From Mucilaginibacter phyllosphaerae (GTDB lineage: Bacteria > Bacteroidota > Bacteroidia > Sphingobacteriales > Sphingobacteriaceae), in the NCBI RefSeq assembly GCF_004378255.1, contig NZ_SNQG01000002.1:124001-188000 (forward strand): a DNA stretch of 64,000 nucleotides, written 5' to 3'. The notes beneath the pieces are model-generated. The model did no database searches. It was not told the origin of the DNA and worked only from the letters and a program-made list of their open reading frames with translations. Position numbers and translations under genes: made by a program. Shown here one piece after another: positions 36,601-46,270 of the stretch; the stretch's first letter is position 1; each line of letters begins with the position of its first letter.

Positions 36601-38096
36601 ATACTGCCGGCTATATTCAGCTTTAAATTTTTATCATTAATGCTTACTTTACCTTTGGCAACCTTACTGATAAAGGTGCCGCTGGTTGCCAGGTTGCTGT
36701 AGTTATAACCTTTAAACTGCAGGTAGGCTATTTTAGCATCACCGCTTGCATTCAGGGTTTTAAGCTCGTCGCCGCGGCCGGTTACATTGGCAGATAGGGT
36801 GGTGCGGCCAATGGTGTTGTTGTCAATCAGTTCGCCCAGGTTAAAATTATTTGTGGTTATTTTGCCGCTGTAGCTTGGCATCCCCGCTTTATTTATCTTC
36901 AGGTTGATATCCGGGTCAAAACGGCCAAGTTTTGTTTTAAAAGTACCAAATGCAACAAAGTCATTCTGCACGCCGGTAAACCTGCCTGTAAAATTCACAT
37001 GGCCAAATTTGCCTACAATGGCCGGCACTTTGGCGTTTGGTTTGCCGGTAAAATGCTGGTATAAATAATCAAGATCTTTTTTATTAGTGGCTATCTGGTC
37101 AAATTTTAGCTGCAAAAAGGTGTTCTCCCAATCGGGTAGGCCGGTTAGGTTAAAATCGCCCTTTATAAAGGTAGCCTGTGCGGCTGTAATGGTAACGCCT
37201 TTGGCTTTCAGGTTGTTTACCATGCCGCGCACGCGCCCGTCAATACCCAGTTCAAAGGTTGTTTTATCCAGGGCGCTGGTAAAGTAAGTAATATCTTTTG
37301 ATGACAGGTGCGATGTTTTAAAATCGGCGTCCATGGTTACTTTGTTCTCAAAATCGTCAAAATCATCAAACGATTTAAACCTCATTTTAAAAAAGTTGCG
37401 CACGTTTGAATTTGCCGTTTGGATGTTGAGGTTCTGCAGCAATATCTGGTTGGTATCAACGGTAGCGTTGGTATTGAGGTTACGCACAAAAAAACCGCTT
37501 TTTTCGCGCAGGGTTAAACCGCCTATGCGGGCTTTAAACAGGTGGTTCTGCAGGTCCATGTTGCGTATCACCGTGCTAAAGTGACTAACATCCAAATTGT
37601 TAAAGTTTACGCCTTTAACCAGCTCGGTACGCAGATGGTTAATATACCTGAAACGGAAATTATTGAGGGCGATCTTTTCAAAGGTAAGCGTCCACGGTTT
37701 GGTTTTGGTTTTTGTGGTATCGCCCGAGTTAAAATAATCCAGTACAAACTGCAGGCTGGTGGTGCTGTCTTTTTGTTTTTTGAGGTAAAACGAACCGTTA
37801 TCCAGCTGTATGGACGCAAAATCTATCTGCTTTTTTTTAATGCTGTTAAATACCGAAAAACCGTTAAGCTCTACAGCAAGCTTTGGGGTGCTTAACAGGG
37901 TGTCCTGCTGTTTATCCAGTATATACAGCCCCTCTAACACTACCGAAGAAAAGGGCTTGATGTACAGGCTTTTTATATCAACTTTGGTATGTAATTCTTT
38001 AGACAGGTACACGGTGGCTTTTTTTGCAGCCCACGTTTGTACCGGTTTGTACTGAAAAAGCAATAGCGTAATGCTTATCAGCAACAAAATTATCAA
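33621..38096 (-). CDS. TamB-like translocation/assembly domain protein
   Basis: 1491 residues from the TTG at 38096: an N-terminal membrane helix, a long repetitive beta-rich region like AsmA/TamB, and a conserved C-terminal DUF490/TamB domain (about 1130-1400; NAEINLKAVYEVRTNIAPL … LTNQVLGTAGEAVSEFAFNKLNSFISQSNIKYFDLN). TamB-type proteins bridge inner and outer membranes for lipid transport or outer-membrane protein assembly. The start is uncertain: in-frame residues upstream read KKVLKIALSVV, which continues the helix naturally but begins with ATT (38132) instead of a standard start, with a TAA just before. C-terminus acidic and Asp/Asn-rich. Divergent from tsaD, a conserved arrangement in this phylum (inference). 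Confidence 0.88.
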   Translation of the reverse strand: MIILLLISITLLLFQYKPVQTWAAKKATVYLSKELHTKVDIKSLYIKPFSSVVLEGLYILDKQQDTLLSTPKLAVELNGFSVFNSIKKKQIDFASIQLDNGSFYLKKQKDSTTSLQFVLDYFNSGDTTKTKTKPWTLTFEKIALNNFRFRYINHLRTELVKGVNFNNLDVSHFSTVIRNMDLQNHLFKARIGGLTLREKSGFFVRNLNTNATVDTNQILLQNLNIQTANSNVRNFFKMRFKSFDDFDDFENKVTMDADFKTSHLSSKDITYFTSALDKTTFELGIDGRVRGMVNNLKAKGVTITAAQATFIKGDFNLTGLPDWENTFLQLKFDQIATNKKDLDYLYQHFTGKPNAKVPAIVGKFGHVNFTGRFTGVQNDFVAFGTFKTKLGRFDPDINLKINKAGMPSYSGKITTNNFNLGELIDNNTIGRTTLSANVTGRGDELKTLNASGDAKIAYLQFKGYNYSNLATSGTFISKVAKGKVSINDKNLKLNIAGSINLNPKLPVYDFTGNISNARLRQLKLLKDTITFSTDLNTNFSGNNLDNLDGSILLTKIRVLNPRNNYVVDSVALTASGKGDTRVISLKSDLADGSIKGSYDLATLPSYFKTIAKKYIPSLKTDITPPKPQNFDFNFTIKNIDPLTAIFMPDLKIPEQGTFIGKFNSAAKTATLNGYIKTIKLGKIVFHDFIIDESTSDDMLGLNMSLNRVDLTDSLYIKNINITNFLKNDSLNFNVKLSDKDAANQLDLYGLVEFGRDTTAKLKILPSDVVLERENWKITEQVRIRLLDGKTQVSGFELSNGSQKVRINGFISDSPADKLKVSFEKFSMATLNQLTKTSGVLLKGSLNGDVTLTSIIKKPGVDANLGIDSLTMNKTLVGDVKIVSNLDNERGQANVKLNITNKGSETMNIAGIYTLGKETDDKLDFDVKMDHTEAIIFEPFIKELVSNIKGAVSADLKLSGSPSKPELNGSLSLDNTGITVNYLKTAYTVNDKLAVNNSVIKIDKMILKDIRGGTGEANGTVDLNNISNPTLNISLEAKNLMALNTTFKDNHLYYGTAYGSGTFSFTGPIDNMKIDIKASTEAGTIFNIPLNTSATAADYDFIRWVNHNDTTMKVVDKAKAFNGVTLNFDLTIDESTTVRISTDYGVLEGTGQARNLKLNINSLGDFEMFGDFLITSGKFEFTAKDFISKNFVVNQGGTIKWTGSPNNAEINLKAVYEVRTNIAPLYTAAGSQAPQPKQVLVQAELILTKSLLQPNIDFNFNFPVDPSIKDDLNTYLADNNNRSQQALSIIVRRSFASGTGSNLTNQVLGTAGEAVSEFAFNKLNSFISQSNIKYFDLNIRSFNDASASLKFWNDRLVINGSLYSNSGTSDLFNNRQSLLNTDFRTLTKDFEIQYLIRKDGNLRARYSYRALNSTTLNTINDQLGIQYVNGIGLVYQRDFDTFGEFIRNIFRQSRRDRAPVAPAPIPATNINTPTPAKPSDDNNNNEDTEGDD

Positions 38097-38276
38097 TACG
38101 ACGCTTAACGCTATTTTGAGTACTTTTTTAATAACTTTGTCTCTTTAATGAGTGACGTAGTGAATTATTGATTTAGCCCATTCTTTCCCCATCCCTATAC
38201 AATTTAAAACAGGGATAGTTTGCCTTTTTAAATAAATCACTAATTCACCAAATCTGTAAATCAATAACCATACAAC

Positions 38277-39293
38277 GTGCCGGTAATATTAGCAATCGAA
38301 TCTTCCTGTGATGAAACCTCTGCATCTGTTTGTGTAGATGGCGAGATACTGAGCAATGTTATTGCTAATCAAACCATTCACGAAGCCTACGGAGGTGTTG
38401 TCCCTGAGCTTGCCTCAAGGGTTCATCAGCAAAATATTGTTCCTGCTGTGCAACAAGCACTATTAAACGCAAAAGTAAGCAAAAATGATATTGATGCGGT
38501 AGCTTTTACACGCGGACCGGGCCTTTTAGGGTCACTTTTAGTAGGCGTATCGTTTGCCAAAGCCTTTGCGCTGGCTAAAAACCTGCCGCTGATAGATATT
38601 AACCACATGCAGGCGCATATCCTGGCGCATTTTATTGCGGAGCGTAAGCCGTCTTTCCCGTTTTTGTGCCTTACCGTGTCTGGCGGGCATACGCAGATCG
38701 TTTTGGTGAAGGACTATTTTGATATGGAGGTTATAGGCCAAACGCTTGACGACGCTGCGGGCGAGGCAATGGATAAAACCAGCAAGATCCTCGGCCTGCC
38801 TTATCCCGGCGGGCCACTGATAGACAAGCATGCCCGTACGGGTAACCCCGATGCCTATAAATTCCCCGAGCCGCAGATCCCGGGTTTTGATTTTAGCTTT
38901 AGCGGGGTTAAAACGGCTATCCTGTATTTCATCAGGGATAACGTAGCAGCCAACCCTAATTTTATTCAGGAAAATCTGGGTGATATTTGTGCATCGGTAG
39001 AAAAGCGCATCGCAACCATATTGCTGAATAAACTAAAACGTGCTGCCGAGGCCTACAACATTAAAGATATTGCACTGGCCGGCGGCGTATCGGCCAATAC
39101 CGGCTTACGCGAAGGGTTAACCAATTTGGGAGCAGCAAATGGCTGGAATGTTTTTATACCCAAGTTTGAATACTGTACCGATAATGCGGCCATGATAGCC
39201 ATTGCCGCTTACTATAAATATTTAAAAGGCGAATTTGCCGGGCAGGAGATAGCCCCGCTGGCCAGAATGCCGATTAGCCCCCTAACCCCCTAA
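38277..39293 (+). CDS. tsaD: TsaD, tRNA threonylcarbamoyladenosine transferase
   Basis: 338 residues, start GTG 38277 giving MPVILAIESSCDETSASV. Kae1/TsaD motifs: DINHMQAHILAHF (metal His pair), CLTVSGGHTQIV, LDDAAGEAMDK, PGGPLIDK, FSFSGVKTA and ALAGGVSANTGLR. Adds threonylcarbamoyl to A37 of ANN-reading tRNAs with TsaB and TsaE. The C-terminal Ser-Pro-Leu-Thr-Pro and stop are encoded by a C-rich REP-like element. Confidence 0.96.
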   Translation: MPVILAIESSCDETSASVCVDGEILSNVIANQTIHEAYGGVVPELASRVHQQNIVPAVQQALLNAKVSKNDIDAVAFTRGPGLLGSLLVGVSFAKAFALAKNLPLIDINHMQAHILAHFIAERKPSFPFLCLTVSGGHTQIVLVKDYFDMEVIGQTLDDAAGEAMDKTSKILGLPYPGGPLIDKHARTGNPDAYKFPEPQIPGFDFSFSGVKTAILYFIRDNVAANPNFIQENLGDICASVEKRIATILLNKLKRAAEAYNIKDIALAGGVSANTGLREGLTNLGAANGWNVFIPKFEYCTDNAAMIAIAAYYKYLKGEFAGQEIAPLARMPISPLTP

Positions 39294-39369
39294 AGGGGAA
39301 ACGGATACGGTTGATCAATTAATTACACTTTAGAAAAATTCTATTCCCCCTTCAGGGGGTTAGGGGGTT
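39278..39369. repeat. REP-like element pair at the tsaD 3' end
   Basis: Left arm CCCCCTAACCCCCTAAAGGG (39278-39297), right arm CCCCCTTCAGGGGGTTAGGGG (39346-39366) in near-inverted orientation, 48 bp apart. The left arm encodes the tsaD stop codon. A second such pair lies at 63684-63779. Confidence 0.85.
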
Positions 39370-39374
39370 AAACT

Positions 39375-39545
39375 ATGAACATTCCTTCACTTATATTTTG
39401 GGCGTTTTTTGTACTGCCGCTGGTAGCTTTTTTAATTTGGCTAATGCGCCAGGATAAGCGTAAAGGTGTAACCGGGCTTATTGTATTGGCTATTACCGTA
39501 ATTGGCTGTATTGCCTATATGTACTGGAAAACCGGCGGTAAATAA
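39375..39545 (+). CDS. Small two-helix membrane protein
   Basis: 56 residues: MNIPSLIFWAFFVLPLVAF, a basic loop LMRQDKRKG, a second helix TGLIVLAITVIGCIAYMYW, then KTGGK. Two membrane helices joined by a short basic turn. Followed directly by a terminator hairpin, and the start lies just after the REP-like element. Too short for standard ORF cut-offs; no family recognised. Probably co-transcribed with tsaD. Confidence 0.7.
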   Translation: MNIPSLIFWAFFVLPLVAFLIWLMRQDKRKGVTGLIVLAITVIGCIAYMYWKTGGK

Positions 39546-39571
39546 AAAGCCTCCCAAAAAAAGGAGGCTTT
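39546..39571. terminator. Bidirectional terminator between the small membrane protein gene and recA
   Basis: AAAGCCTCC/GGAGGCTTT stem, loop CAAAAAAA. The A-rich left side serves recA on the - strand. Confidence 0.85.
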
Positions 39572-39636
39572 AATATTGAAATGGCTTAATATCTAAATCG
39601 ATAAAAAACAAAAGTTTAAGCAGTTGAACGCTGTAT

Positions 39637-40644
39637 TTAAGCTTCTGCCAAACTTTCGCCGGTTACGGTTGCTTTGATCTTGGCTTCCAGTTCTTCCATC
39701 AGTTCCGGATTATCCAAAATCAGTTGCTTAACGGCATCACGGCCCTGTCCCAGGCGGGTTTCGCCGTAGCTAAACCATGACCCTGCTTTTTTGATGATGT
39801 TGTATTCCACACCCAGATCAATGATTTCGCCTGCTTTAGAGATACCCTCGCCAAACATAATATCAAATTCGGCAATGCGGAACGGAGGGGCAACCTTGTT
39901 TTTAACAATTTTTACCTTAACGCGGTTACCGGATACTTCGTCGGTATCTTTAATTTGTGATATGCGGCGTACATCCAAACGTACCGAAGCGTAGAATTTT
40001 AAGGCGTTACCACCGGTAGTGGTTTCGGGGTTACCAAACATCACACCTATTTTATCGCGCAGCTGGTTAATAAAAATACAGCAGCAGCCGGTTTTGCTGA
40101 TGGTACCGGTTAACTTACGTAATGCCTGCGACATTAAGCGGGCATGCAAACCCATTTTAGAATCACCCATTTCGCCTTCTATCTCGGCCTTTGGCACCAG
40201 GGCCGCAACCGAGTCGATAACCAAAATATCGATAGCTCCCGAGCGGATCAGGTTATCGGCGATCTCTAAGGCTTGCTCACCGTTATCCGGCTGCGAGATC
40301 AAAAGATTCTCTACATCTACGCCTAATTTTTTAGCATAAAAACGATCGAACGCGTGCTCGGCGTCGATGAAGGCAGCAATGCCACCTTTTTTTTGGGATT
40401 CGGCTATGGCATGTATCGCTAAGGTTGTTTTACCTGAAGATTCGGGGCCATAGATCTCTATCACCCTGCCTTTTGGTAAACCGCCCACACCCAAAGCGAT
40501 ATCAAGGCCCAAAGAACCGGTTGATATGGTTTCGGTAGCCTCAATAGCGGTATCACCCATTTTCATGATGGTGCCCTTACCGTATGATTTTTCCAGCTTA
40601 TCTAACGTAAGCTGTAATGCCTTTAATTTATCTGCGTTGCTCAT
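39637..40644 (-). CDS. recA: Recombinase RecA
   Basis: 335 residues, slightly shorter than E. coli RecA. Walker [15 protein letters not shown], Walker B region [16 protein letters not shown]1/L2 regions with [17 protein letters not shown] and [20 protein letters not shown]. Homologous recombination and SOS coprotease. Upstream (about 40645-40790) is an A+T-rich region; no LexA box is obvious. Confidence 0.98.
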   Translation of the reverse strand: MSNADKLKALQLTLDKLEKSYGKGTIMKMGDTAIEATETISTGSLGLDIALGVGGLPKGRVIEIYGPESSGKTTLAIHAIAESQKKGGIAAFIDAEHAFDRFYAKKLGVDVENLLISQPDNGEQALEIADNLIRSGAIDILVIDSVAALVPKAEIEGEMGDSKMGLHARLMSQALRKLTGTISKTGCCCIFINQLRDKIGVMFGNPETTTGGNALKFYASVRLDVRRISQIKDTDEVSGNRVKVKIVKNKVAPPFRIAEFDIMFGEGISKAGEIIDLGVEYNIIKKAGSWFSYGETRLGQGRDAVKQLILDNPELMEELEAKIKATVTGESLAEA

Positions 40645-40791
40645 CTTAAATTATTGTGAAACAAATATAAAATACTTTTTATTAAATTACTAATATTTTT
40701 AGTAATTAATTTATTAATCCCGTTATTGCGAGCGATAGCATGGCAATGACGCAAAGGATTGATGTAAACTTACTTAACCCGCCACTATCAA

Positions 40792-41553
40792 TCAAATATC
40801 TTTATCAACACTGCGTTTAGCCAGTTCTTTACTAATGGCATTCAGGCTTTTCCGCTTTTTAGCTTCTTTAACCTTGCGTATTTTTGCTGCCTCGGCTTTT
40901 AGCAAGGCAGTTTCGGTATTGTGCTGGGCGTAGTATTTGCAAAACCAGGTAAGCGGGCAAATTTCGCATTTAGGTGTACGGGCCACGCATATATAACGGC
41001 CATGCAGTATCAGCCAGTGGTGTGCAATGGCCAGCGTGTTTTGCGGCAAATGCTCTACCAGTTGTTTTTCTACAGCAAGCGGGGTGGTGGCGCGGATGGT
41101 TAAGCCTATGCGGTTAGCTACCCGGAAAACGTGCGTATCTACCGCAATGGCAGGCGCATCAAAAACCACAGATGCAATAACATTGGCGGTTTTGCGGCCA
41201 ACGCCGGGCAGCTTTTGTAATTCGTTGATATCAGAGGGTACTTCGCCGTTAAAATATCCTATCAGCATTTTACCCATGCCGGCCAGGTGTTTAGCCTTAT
41301 TATTAGGGTAGCTAACACTGCGGATGTAAGGGAAGATCTCGTCTGCATCTGCAGCGGCTAAGGCCTGTGCATCCGGGAAGCGTTTAAAAAGGGCGGGTGT
41401 AACCTGGTTGATGCGTTTATCGGTACATTGGGCCGATAGTATTACCGCTACTAAAAGTTCATAAGAATTGCTGTAATGCAGCTCTGTTTCGGCTTCGGGT
41501 TGATTTTTAGAAAAGTATTCAACAAAATGGCGGTAGCGTTCGGCTTTGAGCAT
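40792..41553 (-). CDS. nth: Endonuclease III (Nth) with C-terminal extension
   Basis: 253 residues; the core matches Nth: HhH motif LPGVGRKTANVI with catalytic Lys in VGRKT, catalytic Asp in AVDTHVFRV, and the [4Fe-4S] loop CVARTPKCEICPLTWFC (C-x6-C-x2-C-x5-C). About 38 residues past the cluster are Lys/Ala-rich (AEAAKIRKVKEAKKRKSLN), more than the usual length and absent from E. coli Nth. DNA glycosylase/AP lyase for oxidised pyrimidines. Confidence 0.96.
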   Translation of the reverse strand: MLKAERYRHFVEYFSKNQPEAETELHYSNSYELLVAVILSAQCTDKRINQVTPALFKRFPDAQALAAADADEIFPYIRSVSYPNNKAKHLAGMGKMLIGYFNGEVPSDINELQKLPGVGRKTANVIASVVFDAPAIAVDTHVFRVANRIGLTIRATTPLAVEKQLVEHLPQNTLAIAHHWLILHGRYICVARTPKCEICPLTWFCKYYAQHNTETALLKAEAAKIRKVKEAKKRKSLNAISKELAKRSVDKDI

Positions 41554-41747
41554 CGTTTGTTCATTAGTTCATGGGGACATTTGTTTATTGGGCTTACCAA
41601 AGCATAAACAAATCAAGGTGTAAAAGTATAAAATCCTGCGCAGCAACTAATGAACATCATATAAAATAGAAAGGTTCATAAACCGGGCGCAGCGGATAAT
41701 GATCCAACCGGGCTGATTTATGAACCAGTGTTTTGGCGTTGTACTAC

Positions 41748-41948
41748 TTAGCGCCGGCTCTTTGAATAATCGAGGATGTAGTGGATCGTCTGCAGTTTTG
41801 GTTTCTTTTTTAGAAGATCCAAATCAGCGCGGATAGAGTGATAAAATATCACATCATCAGCCTCCAGATTTTCATTTACTACCTCTGATTGTTTCACCTG
41901 AGCTTTGTTAGTAACCGCATTAAAAATTGAAGTAAAGGTTTCACCCAT
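41748..41948 (-). CDS. Small hypothetical protein
   Basis: 66 residues, MGETFTSIFNAVTNKAQ…LQTIHYILDYSKSRR, with charged segments and no membrane helix or signal peptide. Lies between nth and the sigma-factor gene with gaps of about 200-270 bp on both sides, so it is a unit of its own. Codon use looks normal for the region. No family recognised. Confidence 0.55.
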   Translation of the reverse strand: MGETFTSIFNAVTNKAQVKQSEVVNENLEADDVIFYHSIRADLDLLKKKPKLQTIHYILDYSKSRR

Positions 41949-42036
41949 AAGCTGTTGTTTGTTTAATTATAAAAGTAACGAGAAATATTTATTAATATTT
42001 TACAAAGATGAAATTTTAATGAAATTTTTTTCGGGG

Positions 42037-42081
42037 GTTAATATTGGCTTAATACAGCCGCTTTTAATTAACAATATTAAC
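42037..42081. other. Inverted repeat in the intergenic region upstream of the small hypothetical gene
   Basis: GTTAATATTG (42037-42046) and CAATATTAAC (42072-42081) are perfect inverted arms 25 bp apart in A+T-rich DNA. Possibly a regulator site; no T run for termination. Confidence 0.4.
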
Positions 42082-42162
42082 TCATTCGGTTAAAAATTTT
42101 CATCATAAAATCGAAATTTAAACGATAGCATGGCATTTGATATTGTGGCTGCCAAATAAAAA

Positions 42163-42187
42163 AAGCCGCCCCTTGCGGGGGCGGCTT
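42163..42187 (-). terminator. Terminator after the ECF sigma-factor gene
   Basis: AAGCCGCCCC/GGGGCGGCTT stem, loop TTGCG, with an A run on the left that gives a T tract on the - strand. Confidence 0.88.
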
Positions 42188-42215
42188 GCAATATTGTTGT
42201 TACGCGTATAAAAGT

Positions 42216-42800
42216 TTAATTTTTTAAGCTCATTTCTTTGTTCTGCATCATTTTGCGCAGGTTATTCAGCGCATAGCGCATGCGGCCCAGGGCGGTATTG
42301 ATGCTTACATCGGTAACATCGGCAATTTCTTTAAAGCTCATATCGCCGAAGTGGCGCATTATCAAAACCTCTTTTTGCTCAGACGGTAAAAGCTGGATCA
42401 GCGATTTCAGGTCCTTATGCGTTTGCTCGCGCACCAGCCGGTCTTCGGCGCTTTCGTCGTAATTGCCCAGTACCTCAAAAATATCAAAGTCGTCGCCATT
42501 ACTTACCATCGGCGCGCGTTTTTCACGGCGAAAATGGTCGATAACCAGGTTATGCCCTATACGGGTTACCCAGGGCAAAAACTTGCCTTCTTCGTTATAC
42601 TTACCTGCTTTTAGCGTATTGATAACTTTAATAAACGTATCCTGAAAAATATCCTCGGCAAGGGCTTCGTCCTTAACCAGCAAATAAATAGAAGTGTAAA
42701 TTTTGGTTTGATACCGCCTGATGAGCTCAACAAGCCCGGCCTCGTCGCCGGCGATGTAAAGATGGATTAGATCCTGATCACTTTTCAATTGAAAATCCAT
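42216..42800 (-). CDS. RNA polymerase ECF sigma factor
   Basis: 194 residues. Region 2: ELIRRYQTKIYTSIYLLVKDEALAEDIFQDTFIKV, with the DxxQDTF-like element; then a linker and region 4: LPSEQKEVLIMRHFGDMSFKEIADVTDVSINTALGRMRYALNNLRK. Length and domain spacing are standard for an ECF (RpoE-like) factor. No anti-sigma gene is adjacent, so its control is not visible here. The 402-bp upstream region is very A+T-rich. Confidence 0.93.
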   Translation of the reverse strand: MDFQLKSDQDLIHLYIAGDEAGLVELIRRYQTKIYTSIYLLVKDEALAEDIFQDTFIKVINTLKAGKYNEEGKFLPWVTRIGHNLVIDHFRREKRAPMVSNGDDFDIFEVLGNYDESAEDRLVREQTHKDLKSLIQLLPSEQKEVLIMRHFGDMSFKEIADVTDVSINTALGRMRYALNNLRKMMQNKEMSLKN

Positions 42801-43202
42801 AGAAAACTACTAATAAACTAAATTAATTTTTTTTTCGTTATTAAAAGTAGAGTTATATCTATAGCGTTTCTTTTTAGGGTTAAGAAAAATGTTACCCTCA
42901 AATATAATAATCTTAAAAAATAAAAACAAATATTTTTTAAACGGGTATGGTATGTTTTCTTAAAAGCGATGTGTCACTACAATGCAAACTCTTTTATCTG
43001 TAACTAATTAAGCCCCACAATTACCAAAACCTATTTGGATTAAGCTAAATATTTTAGGATTTTTGCATTTCCAAAAAGTTCATGATTAATAGATCATCGT
43101 TCGTTGCAAAACTATTGGTTAGACTACAGGTTTTCTTTTAGGTTTAACCGGCAATGCAAACTTCTGCCATGATCTGTGAACCATCAACTATGAACTGAAA
43201 TT
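42801..43202. other. Divergent intergenic region, 402 bp
   Basis: Between the leftward sigma factor and rightward uvrA. A+T-rich, with several TA/TTTT-type runs; no ORF, RNA gene or repeat found. Both promoters must lie here, but I cannot place them with confidence. Confidence 0.6.
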
Positions 43203-46118
43203 ATGATCAAAGAAGCAGAAAAAGATCCGCAAAAAAATATCATTATAAAAGGGGCAAGGGTACACAACCTTAAAAATATGGATGTGGCCATTCCTAAGAA
43301 CAAGCTGGTGGTGGTAACCGGCATGTCGGGTTCCGGCAAGTCGTCGCTGGCGTTTGATACGCTTTATGCCGAAGGGCAGCGCCGGTATGTAGAGAGCCTT
43401 TCTTCCTACGCACGCCAGTTTCTGGGCCGTATGAATAAGCCCGATGTAGATTATATAAAGGGTATAGCCCCTGCTATTGCTATTGAGCAAAAGGTAATTA
43501 CCAGCAACCCGCGCTCAACGGTGGGTACCTCTACCGAGATCTACGATTACCTTAAACTGCTTTTTTCGCGCATAGGTAAAACCATTTCGCCTGTATCCGG
43601 CGGTATCGTAAAAAGGGATAGCGTTACCGATGTGATCAATTTTATTACCACCCTGGCAGATGATACACAGGTTACCATACTTTGCCCGCTGCACCCGCAT
43701 AACAACCGTACCATTAAAGAGGAGTTGGCTGTTTTAATGCAAAAGGGTTTTGTAAGGGTGGAGTACGACGGGCAGATCTCGCGCATTGAGGCTTTACTGG
43801 AAGATGAAACCATTGATAATGCATCTATAGAAACCGGCAAAAAAGCAAAAGGCAAAAAAGCGGATAAGGCCGGCCATGAGCCTACCACCAGTGTTGACCC
43901 GCATGTGCGCATTGTAATTGACCGTGTAACCAAGAACGAGGAAGAAGAAACCATCAGCCGTTTGGCAGATAGTATCCAAACCGCATTTTTTGAAGGCAAA
44001 GGTGATTGCTATGTGCGGTACAACGAACCTGAAGAGGCCTCACCTAAATCCTATCCAAAGGAGAGGACTTCTGAAAACGGAGAAGTGGAGCGTTTCTTTT
44101 GCGACCGTTTTGAACTGGACGGCATTCGTTTTGAAGAGCCTACCGCAAACTTTTTTAGTTTTAACAACCCTTATGGCGCCTGCAAAAAATGTGAGGGCTA
44201 CGGTAAGGTTATCGGCATAGATGCCGACCTGGTTATCCCCGATAAAAGTAAAAGCATTTATGAAGGTGCTATTGCCCCGTGGCGCGGCGAAAAAATGCGC
44301 GAATGGAACGATGTTTTGGTGAAAAACTCGTTAAAGTTTGATTTTCCTATCCATCGCCAGTATAACCAGCTTACCGATAAAGAGCAGCATTTACTGTGGA
44401 CGGGTAATCAATACTTCCGTGGGTTAGATGCCTTCTTTAAAGAAATGGAAGAGCAGACCTACAAAATACAGTACCGTGTGCTGCTTTCCCGTTATCGTGG
44501 TAAAACTACCTGCCCGGAATGTAAGGGTAGCCGCTTGCGTAAAGATGCTACTTATGTTAAAATAGAAGGCAGATCAATTACCGATGTAGTATTGATGCCT
44601 TTAGATACCGCGCTGGACTTTTTTAGCCAGATACAATTAAACGAAACTGACCTTAAGATAGGTAAACGCCTGTTGCTGGAAATAAACAATCGCCTAAGCT
44701 TTTTAAACGATGTGGGGTTAAGCTATTTAACGCTTAACCGTTTATCCAATACCTTATCGGGCGGCGAATCGCAGCGTATTAACCTGGCTACTTCTTTGGG
44801 CAGTAGTTTAGTAGGATCTATTTATGTGCTGGATGAGCCCAGTATAGGCCTGCACCCGCGCGACACGCAGCGGTTAATAACCGTTTTAAAATCCCTGCGC
44901 GATGTAGGGAATACCGTTTTGGTGGTTGAGCATGAAGAAGAGATCATGAAAGCGGCCGACCATATCATCGATATTGGCCCCGAGGCCGGTACCCATGGCG
45001 GCAACCTGATATTTACCGGTACTTATGACCAGATCATTGTAGATGATAATAGCCTTACCGGCAAATACCTGAGCGGCCGCGAAGAGATCGCTATCCCCAA
45101 AAGCCGCCGTAAGTGGAGCGATTTTATCGAGATTAAAGGTGCTCGCGAAAATAACCTTCAAAATGCCGATGCCAAGTTTCCGTTAGGTGTGCTTACCGTG
45201 GTAACAGGGGTATCCGGCTCGGGTAAAACCAGTTTGGTTAAACGCATTTTTGCACCGGCGCTGCAAAAAACCCTGGGTAATTATAACGGCGACCAAAGCG
45301 GATCTTTTGATAGCATTGAGGGCGACTACAACAAAATAGAACAGGTAGAAATTGTTGACCAAAACCCCATAGGCCGTTCATCGCGCTCTAACCCGGTTAC
45401 CTATGTAAAGGCCTGGGACGAGATCCGTAACCTGTATGCAGCCTTGCCTGCTGCCAAAGCTGCCGGGCTAAAGCCGTCGGCATTCTCTTTTAACGTAGAG
45501 GGCGGCCGCTGCGATGTTTGCCAGGGCGAAGGTGAGGTGAAGATAGAAATGCAATTTATGGCAGATATCTTCCTGACTTGTGAGGCTTGTAACGGCAAAC
45601 GTTTTAAACAGCATATTTTAGACCTCACCTATAACGACAAGAACGTTTCTGAGGTATTGGAAATGACGATAGACGAAGGCCTGGAGTTTTTTGCTAAAGA
45701 ACCAAAGATCCTGGCCAAAATAAAGCCTTTGGTTGATGTGGGCCTGGGTTATGTGCAGTTGGGGCAGTCGTCAAACACCCTGTCGGGCGGCGAGGCACAG
45801 CGTATTAAGCTGGCATCTTTCCTGGTAAAGGGTAACAACACGCATAAAACGCTCTTTATATTTGATGAACCTACAACAGGTTTGCACTTTGCCGATATTA
45901 AAAAGCTGTTAAAATCATTTGATGCGCTGTTAGAGCACGGCAATACTATCATCGTGATAGAGCACAATATGGACGTGATAAAATGTGCCGACTGGGTGAT
46001 AGACATTGGCCCCGAAGGCGGTGACCGCGGCGGTAAAGTGGTTTTTGAAGGCCTGCCCGAAGATTTGATAAAGATAAAGGATAGCTATACCGGCAAGTTT
46101 TTGAAAGAAAGGTTTTAG
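43203..46118 (+). CDS. uvrA: Excinuclease ABC subunit A (UvrA)
   Basis: 971 residues. Two ABC ATPase modules: Walker [16 protein letters not shown] (about 40) and [14 protein letters not shown] (about 665); signatures [12 protein letters not shown] and [12 protein letters not shown]; CxxC zinc modules in [16 protein letters not shown] and [18 protein letters not shown] Lys-rich insert ([15 protein letters not shown], residues about 213-227) is longer than in E. coli UvrA. Damage recognition in nucleotide excision repair with UvrB. Standalone gene. Confidence 0.98.
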   Translation: MIKEAEKDPQKNIIIKGARVHNLKNMDVAIPKNKLVVVTGMSGSGKSSLAFDTLYAEGQRRYVESLSSYARQFLGRMNKPDVDYIKGIAPAIAIEQKVITSNPRSTVGTSTEIYDYLKLLFSRIGKTISPVSGGIVKRDSVTDVINFITTLADDTQVTILCPLHPHNNRTIKEELAVLMQKGFVRVEYDGQISRIEALLEDETIDNASIETGKKAKGKKADKAGHEPTTSVDPHVRIVIDRVTKNEEEETISRLADSIQTAFFEGKGDCYVRYNEPEEASPKSYPKERTSENGEVERFFCDRFELDGIRFEEPTANFFSFNNPYGACKKCEGYGKVIGIDADLVIPDKSKSIYEGAIAPWRGEKMREWNDVLVKNSLKFDFPIHRQYNQLTDKEQHLLWTGNQYFRGLDAFFKEMEEQTYKIQYRVLLSRYRGKTTCPECKGSRLRKDATYVKIEGRSITDVVLMPLDTALDFFSQIQLNETDLKIGKRLLLEINNRLSFLNDVGLSYLTLNRLSNTLSGGESQRINLATSLGSSLVGSIYVLDEPSIGLHPRDTQRLITVLKSLRDVGNTVLVVEHEEEIMKAADHIIDIGPEAGTHGGNLIFTGTYDQIIVDDNSLTGKYLSGREEIAIPKSRRKWSDFIEIKGARENNLQNADAKFPLGVLTVVTGVSGSGKTSLVKRIFAPALQKTLGNYNGDQSGSFDSIEGDYNKIEQVEIVDQNPIGRSSRSNPVTYVKAWDEIRNLYAALPAAKAAGLKPSAFSFNVEGGRCDVCQGEGEVKIEMQFMADIFLTCEACNGKRFKQHILDLTYNDKNVSEVLEMTIDEGLEFFAKEPKILAKIKPLVDVGLGYVQLGQSSNTLSGGEAQRIKLASFLVKGNNTHKTLFIFDEPTTGLHFADIKKLLKSFDALLEHGNTIIVIEHNMDVIKCADWVIDIGPEGGDRGGKVVFEGLPEDLIKIKDSYTGKFLKERF

Positions 46119-46140
46119 TGGGAGATTAGTTACGAGATTT

Positions 46141-46168
46141 AAGGCGACGAGTTTACTTGTCGCCTTTG
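46141..46168 (+). terminator. Terminator after uvrA
   Basis: AAGGCGAC/GTCGCCTT stem with a 10-nt loop, then TTGTTG. Confidence 0.7.
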
Positions 46169-46215
46169 TTGTGTAACCATGTCATACCACAGGTTACACG
46201 CTAAAATAGCGCCAC

Positions 46216-46245
46216 AAAAAAAGCCTCCCCATTCGGGAAGGCTTT
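46216..46245 (-). terminator. Terminator after the aconitase gene
   Basis: On the - strand, AAAGCCTTCCC/GGGGAGGCTTT with loop GAAT, then a run of seven T. Confidence 0.85.
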
Positions 46246-46270
46246 ATAAAATTTACTTTGGATTTTTAGC

